Position numbers and translations under genes: made by a program. The notes beneath the pieces were generated by a model, which was not told where the DNA came from, did no database searches, and worked only from the letters and a program-made list of their open reading frames with translations. Shown one piece after another: positions 23,682-26,501 of a stretch of DNA of 26,501 bases. The stretch is taken from assembly GCA_001247695.2 (NCBI GenBank), contig LGRX02031441.1, forward strand, positions 1-26,501. The letters run 5' to 3'. How positions within the stretch are numbered: position 1 is the stretch's first letter; every line of letters starts with the position of its first letter. Source of the stretch: Cymbomonas tetramitiformis. Taxonomy: Eukaryota; Chlorophyta; Pyramimonadophyceae; Pyramimonadales; Pyramimonadaceae.

Positions 23682-23753
23682 CGGAGCTCCCGTAATGGCT
23701 ACCTATAAGCTTTTCAACCTTGCCAAAGGTCTCGTCAGCAGGCTTTCCTCGGA
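23682..23753 (-). CDS. Upstream exon of the DUF7869-like gene, 5' limit uncertain
   Basis: The frame reads RLRGKPADETFGKVEKLIG, HYGSS. It is preceded by GTGTTTCAG, a possible acceptor. Further exons upstream were not established; sequence beyond about 24.08 kb belongs to another element, so the gene may be truncated at its 5' end. Confidence 0.4.
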
Positions 23754-24358
23754 GTCTGAAACACTCTAATGTCTGTGTTGACTATATAGTTGTCATGTGC
23801 ACTTCCCAAACTGTTTTCAGGTGCTCCCGTCCCATGGTAAATATGTATGAAAAACTGTCCTCTGGTCTATGAAATAAGTCATGCAGGAAATGCAGTTTCA
23901 ATGTTCCAGCCAGAGTCTGTCTCACGTAATAATGTCTGAAAAGTTCTGACGCTACACGTAATAATAATCTTCCCCGTTGCATAAGTTGAAAAAGACGGGT
24001 CAAAAAACAGTACACAAAGTGCCAGGTGAGTCTCACGTAATAATGTCTGAAAAGTTCATACGCTACACGTAATACACGTTACCACGGTCTCCAGAAAACT
24101 TGAAAATTCAAAACCTCAGAGAAGAAATAAGACACGGCCCAAGTGGGCAAGACCAATCTATGTGTGTCAGGCCAAGTGGCCATCATAATCGTAGACTGGA
24201 AACTCATACTCAACACTTCTCCAGCACTAGGTCTCCTCCCCAGTGCCCCGGCCCGAAGGCCCCACCTATGCAGACCCGATCGAGCCCCCCTCTGTTCCCA
24301 GCTCAACCACGCCACTGTCCACCCAGCAGTCTGCCCCACAAATCATACCATACCATTT
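23754..24358. other. Stretch between the DUF7869-like gene and the RT element
   Basis: No firm gene. Up to about 24.08 kb it is AT-rich and contains the 45-bp direct repeat. From about 24.1 kb it becomes C-rich on the plus strand and probably belongs to the 3' untranslated part of the RT element. A GTAACG that could be a splice donor lies at about 24081 (minus). Confidence 0.4.
23920..24075. repeat. 45-bp direct repeat pair
   Basis: GTCTCACGTAATAATGTCTG with AAAAGTTC and CGCTACACGTAATA following occurs at about 23918-23962 and 24030-24075, about 110 bp apart, with only two or three differences. A shorter ACACGTAATACACGTTACC follows the second copy. It lies at the left edge of the RT element and could mark its insertion. 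Confidence 0.85.
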
Positions 24359-26500
24359 TCAGAGCCTACACCCTAGCCTCTCCAGATTCCTCAGCAGCCT
24401 GTTCCAGAAGCCGAAGGGTGCCCTCGCCACCATCCTTTCCAGGGAATCACTGAGCCAGCCTCTCGGGTAGCCCTGCCACTTCAGTTCTCTCAGAAAGTCA
24501 ATCACTGCAGCCGCTTTCAGAAGGTCAGAAGAGCAGTGTCTCTCGATCCGGTGAAGGGTGTTCAGCCCTCCGGCCATCTTCTGGACTTTGCCACAATCGG
24601 ACCAGAAAGAGACCATTGGGAAGAACTGGAGTTGTTCCCCTGTCCTCACTCCAGCCTCAACATTCTTCATTGTCATCTTTGCCATTGCTCCCCCGCCCGT
24701 CACCTTAAGTTTCATCCCACAGAACAGCCACTCCAGGCCCTCAGAGGTTTGTTCCACTGTCATTCCGTCTGGGTAGCAGTCATAAAGGTACCCTCGGAAC
24801 ACCTCACTCATCGCCTCTACTTGCTCCTCCGAGCCTGCGATCAGAAGAGCACAGTCGTCCATCAGCCGAATCCCTGTCATTGTAGTGCCCGTAAGCCTGC
24901 GGTCAGCTCCCAGCGACTTTGTCCATTGCATCTCACCATACACACACGCACACTGTGCCAGTCCTGGGCTCGCCCCGCCGCCGATCCCAATCCCACAGGT
25001 TTGTCTAACCAGTGTGCCCGCCACTCTGAGAAAGCCATTTTCAAGAATCAGGTTAACACCCGCCAGGATCTGCTGTCTGGAGAATCTCACAGCCACGTTC
25101 CTTGGTGTGCCAGGCTCATACCACTTCACTCCTTTACGCCCCCGAGTGTTCACCGAAACTGCCACTTTGTCGCCCATCGCCTCTGCCGTCACAGCCACGA
25201 CTGCTGCCATAATCTGTGGGTGTTTGAGCCTCACGTACATCTCTTTCACATCAAACCCTGCAGCCATAACCACGTCTCCCCTTTTCAGACCTCCATCAAA
25301 CTTGCTCAGTTGTCCCACGATCTCCTGTGTTGCAGCAACGTTGAAGTGTCCCGCTGTGCCCTCAATCAAGAAGCACAGGATACGCCCCAGCCGATTCTGG
25401 AACACTCTGTCAGGTGACGCAAACCCCGGAACCACTGGTCTCCGCTTTTCCCAAAGGCCTGCATCTTTGTGTTTCAAGATCAAATACAGATTTCCAAAGT
25501 GTCCTCCCAGGTCAAACCGTGCCACGTTTTTCAGACCCGCCGCCTCATACTTGGTCCTCATCAGTTGAACCACTGCCGCCTCCTCCTGAGTCACAGGTGT
25601 GTAGTTCCCACCGTCCCGTTCACTCTCCAGCCACTCCTTATAGATCTTTCCACACACGCCAAAGCCTACTGCCACGTTTCTGTCAAGCACTCCCCGAGCC
25701 AGCCCCTCCAGTTCCCTCATCACGACCTGGTACTCCGACAGAGGTCTGATAGCCCCTCCGGCTCCTGCTGCCAGCATCTCAGCCTCTGCTGCCTTTTCGA
25801 CCATCCCGAGAAGTTTCCCTCCCAGTTTCTGAAGAAGAAGGCCCGCAGTCACATCTCCTTTCATCAGTTCTACGAAGCGAGCCAGTGAGCGCCTTTCCTG
25901 CCACAAGGATTTCACCCACTGTCTGATTTCACCTGCCAGTTGCCAAGAAAATCCAACTCCCCAGCCCGCTGAATACATCACTCCTCTGTCGTCTGCTGAG
26001 CCCCCGAAAGCCCTCACCACCCGTGCGAGTCCCTGCTGGGTCACCGGTTTGGTGATCGCAGCTGCTCGGTTCTGAATCAAAAGGAGGCTCACTTCAAACT
26101 GTGCCCCTGTCGATCGGTCTTTGAAGCCCAGAGCACTCTGTGGGGCCAAGAAAAAGAACTTCTTCTTTTTAAGTAAGCAGATCAGTTCAACCCCGTCATC
26201 AGTCTCATCCCACTTGTCCCAATACGGCACAACAAGGACCACTCGCACCGGTTTTCTAGACGTCTTGGCTGAGTAGATCGCGTGTAAAATCGACCGTCTG
26301 ATATGGTCCATCGTGTAGATCGGGTTTCCTAGAGCGCAGAAGTGCCACGGCCAGCTATACCCGTTCTCGATTGCACCAAAAGCCACGTCCTCAGCGTACG
26401 GTGTAAAGAAAACACTGCTGTCAAGGTTAAAGTCAAGAGGTGACGCAAAGAGTTCAAAGCTGAGTGAAAAGCAGAAGCGCAGCGCATCTTGCTTAGAATA
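24359..26500 (-). CDS. Retroelement protein with Penelope-like-looking reverse transcriptase, 5' end outside window
   Basis: The frame is open from the window edge to TGA 24359-24361, about 713 residues visible. RT palm motifs: A, GFDVKEMYVRLKH (about 25222-25257); B, QTCGIGIGGGASPGLAQ (about 24953-25003); C, IRLMDDCALLI with MDD at 24854-24862; then a WLFCGMKLKV box. The wide A-to-B gap and the NGFLRV...VRQTCGIGIGG context resemble Penelope-like RTs (inference); no GIY-YIG endonuclease is seen. The N-terminal part has FELFASPLDFNLDSS, FGAIENG, GNPIYTMDHIRR and VRVVLVVPYWDKW, similar in order to methyltransferase-like modules of other retroelements. The start codon is off the window; GTG at 26386 is internal. 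Confidence 0.75.
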   Translation of the reverse strand, partial: YSKQDALRFCFSLSFELFASPLDFNLDSSVFFTPYAEDVAFGAIENGYSWPWHFCALGNPIYTMDHIRRSILHAIYSAKTSRKPVRVVLVVPYWDKWDETDDGVELICLLKKKKFFFLAPQSALGFKDRSTGAQFEVSLLLIQNRAAAITKPVTQQGLARVVRAFGGSADDRGVMYSAGWGVGFSWQLAGEIRQWVKSLWQERRSLARFVELMKGDVTAGLLLQKLGGKLLGMVEKAAEAEMLAAGAGGAIRPLSEYQVVMRELEGLARGVLDRNVAVGFGVCGKIYKEWLESERDGGNYTPVTQEEAAVVQLMRTKYEAAGLKNVARFDLGGHFGNLYLILKHKDAGLWEKRRPVVPGFASPDRVFQNRLGRILCFLIEGTAGHFNVAATQEIVGQLSKFDGGLKRGDVVMAAGFDVKEMYVRLKHPQIMAAVVAVTAEAMGDKVAVSVNTRGRKGVKWYEPGTPRNVAVRFSRQQILAGVNLILENGFLRVAGTLVRQTCGIGIGGGASPGLAQCACVYGEMQWTKSLGADRRLTGTTMTGIRLMDDCALLIAGSEEQVEAMSEVFRGYLYDCYPDGMTVEQTSEGLEWLFCGMKLKVTGGGAMAKMTMKNVEAGVRTGEQLQFFPMVSFWSDCGKVQKMAGGLNTLHRIERHCSSDLLKAAAVIDFLRELKWQGYPRGWLSDSLERMVARAPFGFWNRLLRNLERLGCRL

Positions 26501-26501
26501 G

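Noticed and set aside
24079..24339. 86-codon minus-strand frame downstream of the RT gene
   Set aside because: Low-complexity, GC-driven and without domain signals; probably 3' untranslated sequence of the RT element.

Overview
The window looks like nuclear DNA of a eukaryote, most plausibly a unicellular alga or related protist (inference). It carries a chromodomain Ty3/gypsy retrotransposon, a protein gene with recognisable GT..AG introns and a DUF7869-like domain, TATA-box promoters, and a second reverse-transcriptase element. I cannot name the species. The compact, repeat-rich middle also resembles large-virus DNA, so an integrated viral island is a live alternative for about 11-21 kb.

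Region 1 (1-10936, minus strand, GC-rich) is one retrotransposon: gag (CCHC knuckle), aspartic protease, reverse transcriptase/RNase H, an N6-adenine-type methyltransferase module (NPPY), integrase, chromodomain, then a C5-cytosine-methyltransferase-like domain. A polypurine tract and one candidate LTR close it at the left edge. Four in-frame stops and one single-base frameshift break pol; no matching 5' LTR was seen on the gag side.

Region 2 (about 10.9-13.2 kb and 19.0-21.3 kb, more AT-rich) holds small genes for Cys-pair proteins of unknown function. Most share an upstream block: a TATA box, then a conserved GCTTWCGCTCAC motif, then the start codon 80-110 nt downstream of TATA. Some TATA boxes begin only 3-6 nt after the previous stop codon. 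Two longer members each carry a one-base frameshift within their first 20 codons; there is also a truncated copy and an orphan promoter. Two members sit on a 0.6-kb tandem duplication.

Region 3 (13.2-19.0 kb) is almost gene-free and packed with secondary structure: a 150-bp direct duplication, many perfect hairpins, a 3.2-kb unit bounded by about 80-bp inverted repeats, a nested 1.5-kb palindrome with about 245-bp arms around a 187-bp satellite with TTTGGG/CCCAAA palindromes, and a separate 235-bp near-perfect inverted repeat.

Region 4 (21.4-24.1 kb, minus) is an intron-containing DUF7869-like gene. Region 5 (24.36 kb to the right edge, minus) is a long open frame with a Penelope-like-looking RT palm and, N-terminal to it, a possible degenerate methyltransferase-like module (NPIY). 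Both retroelements here therefore may carry methyltransferase-type modules.
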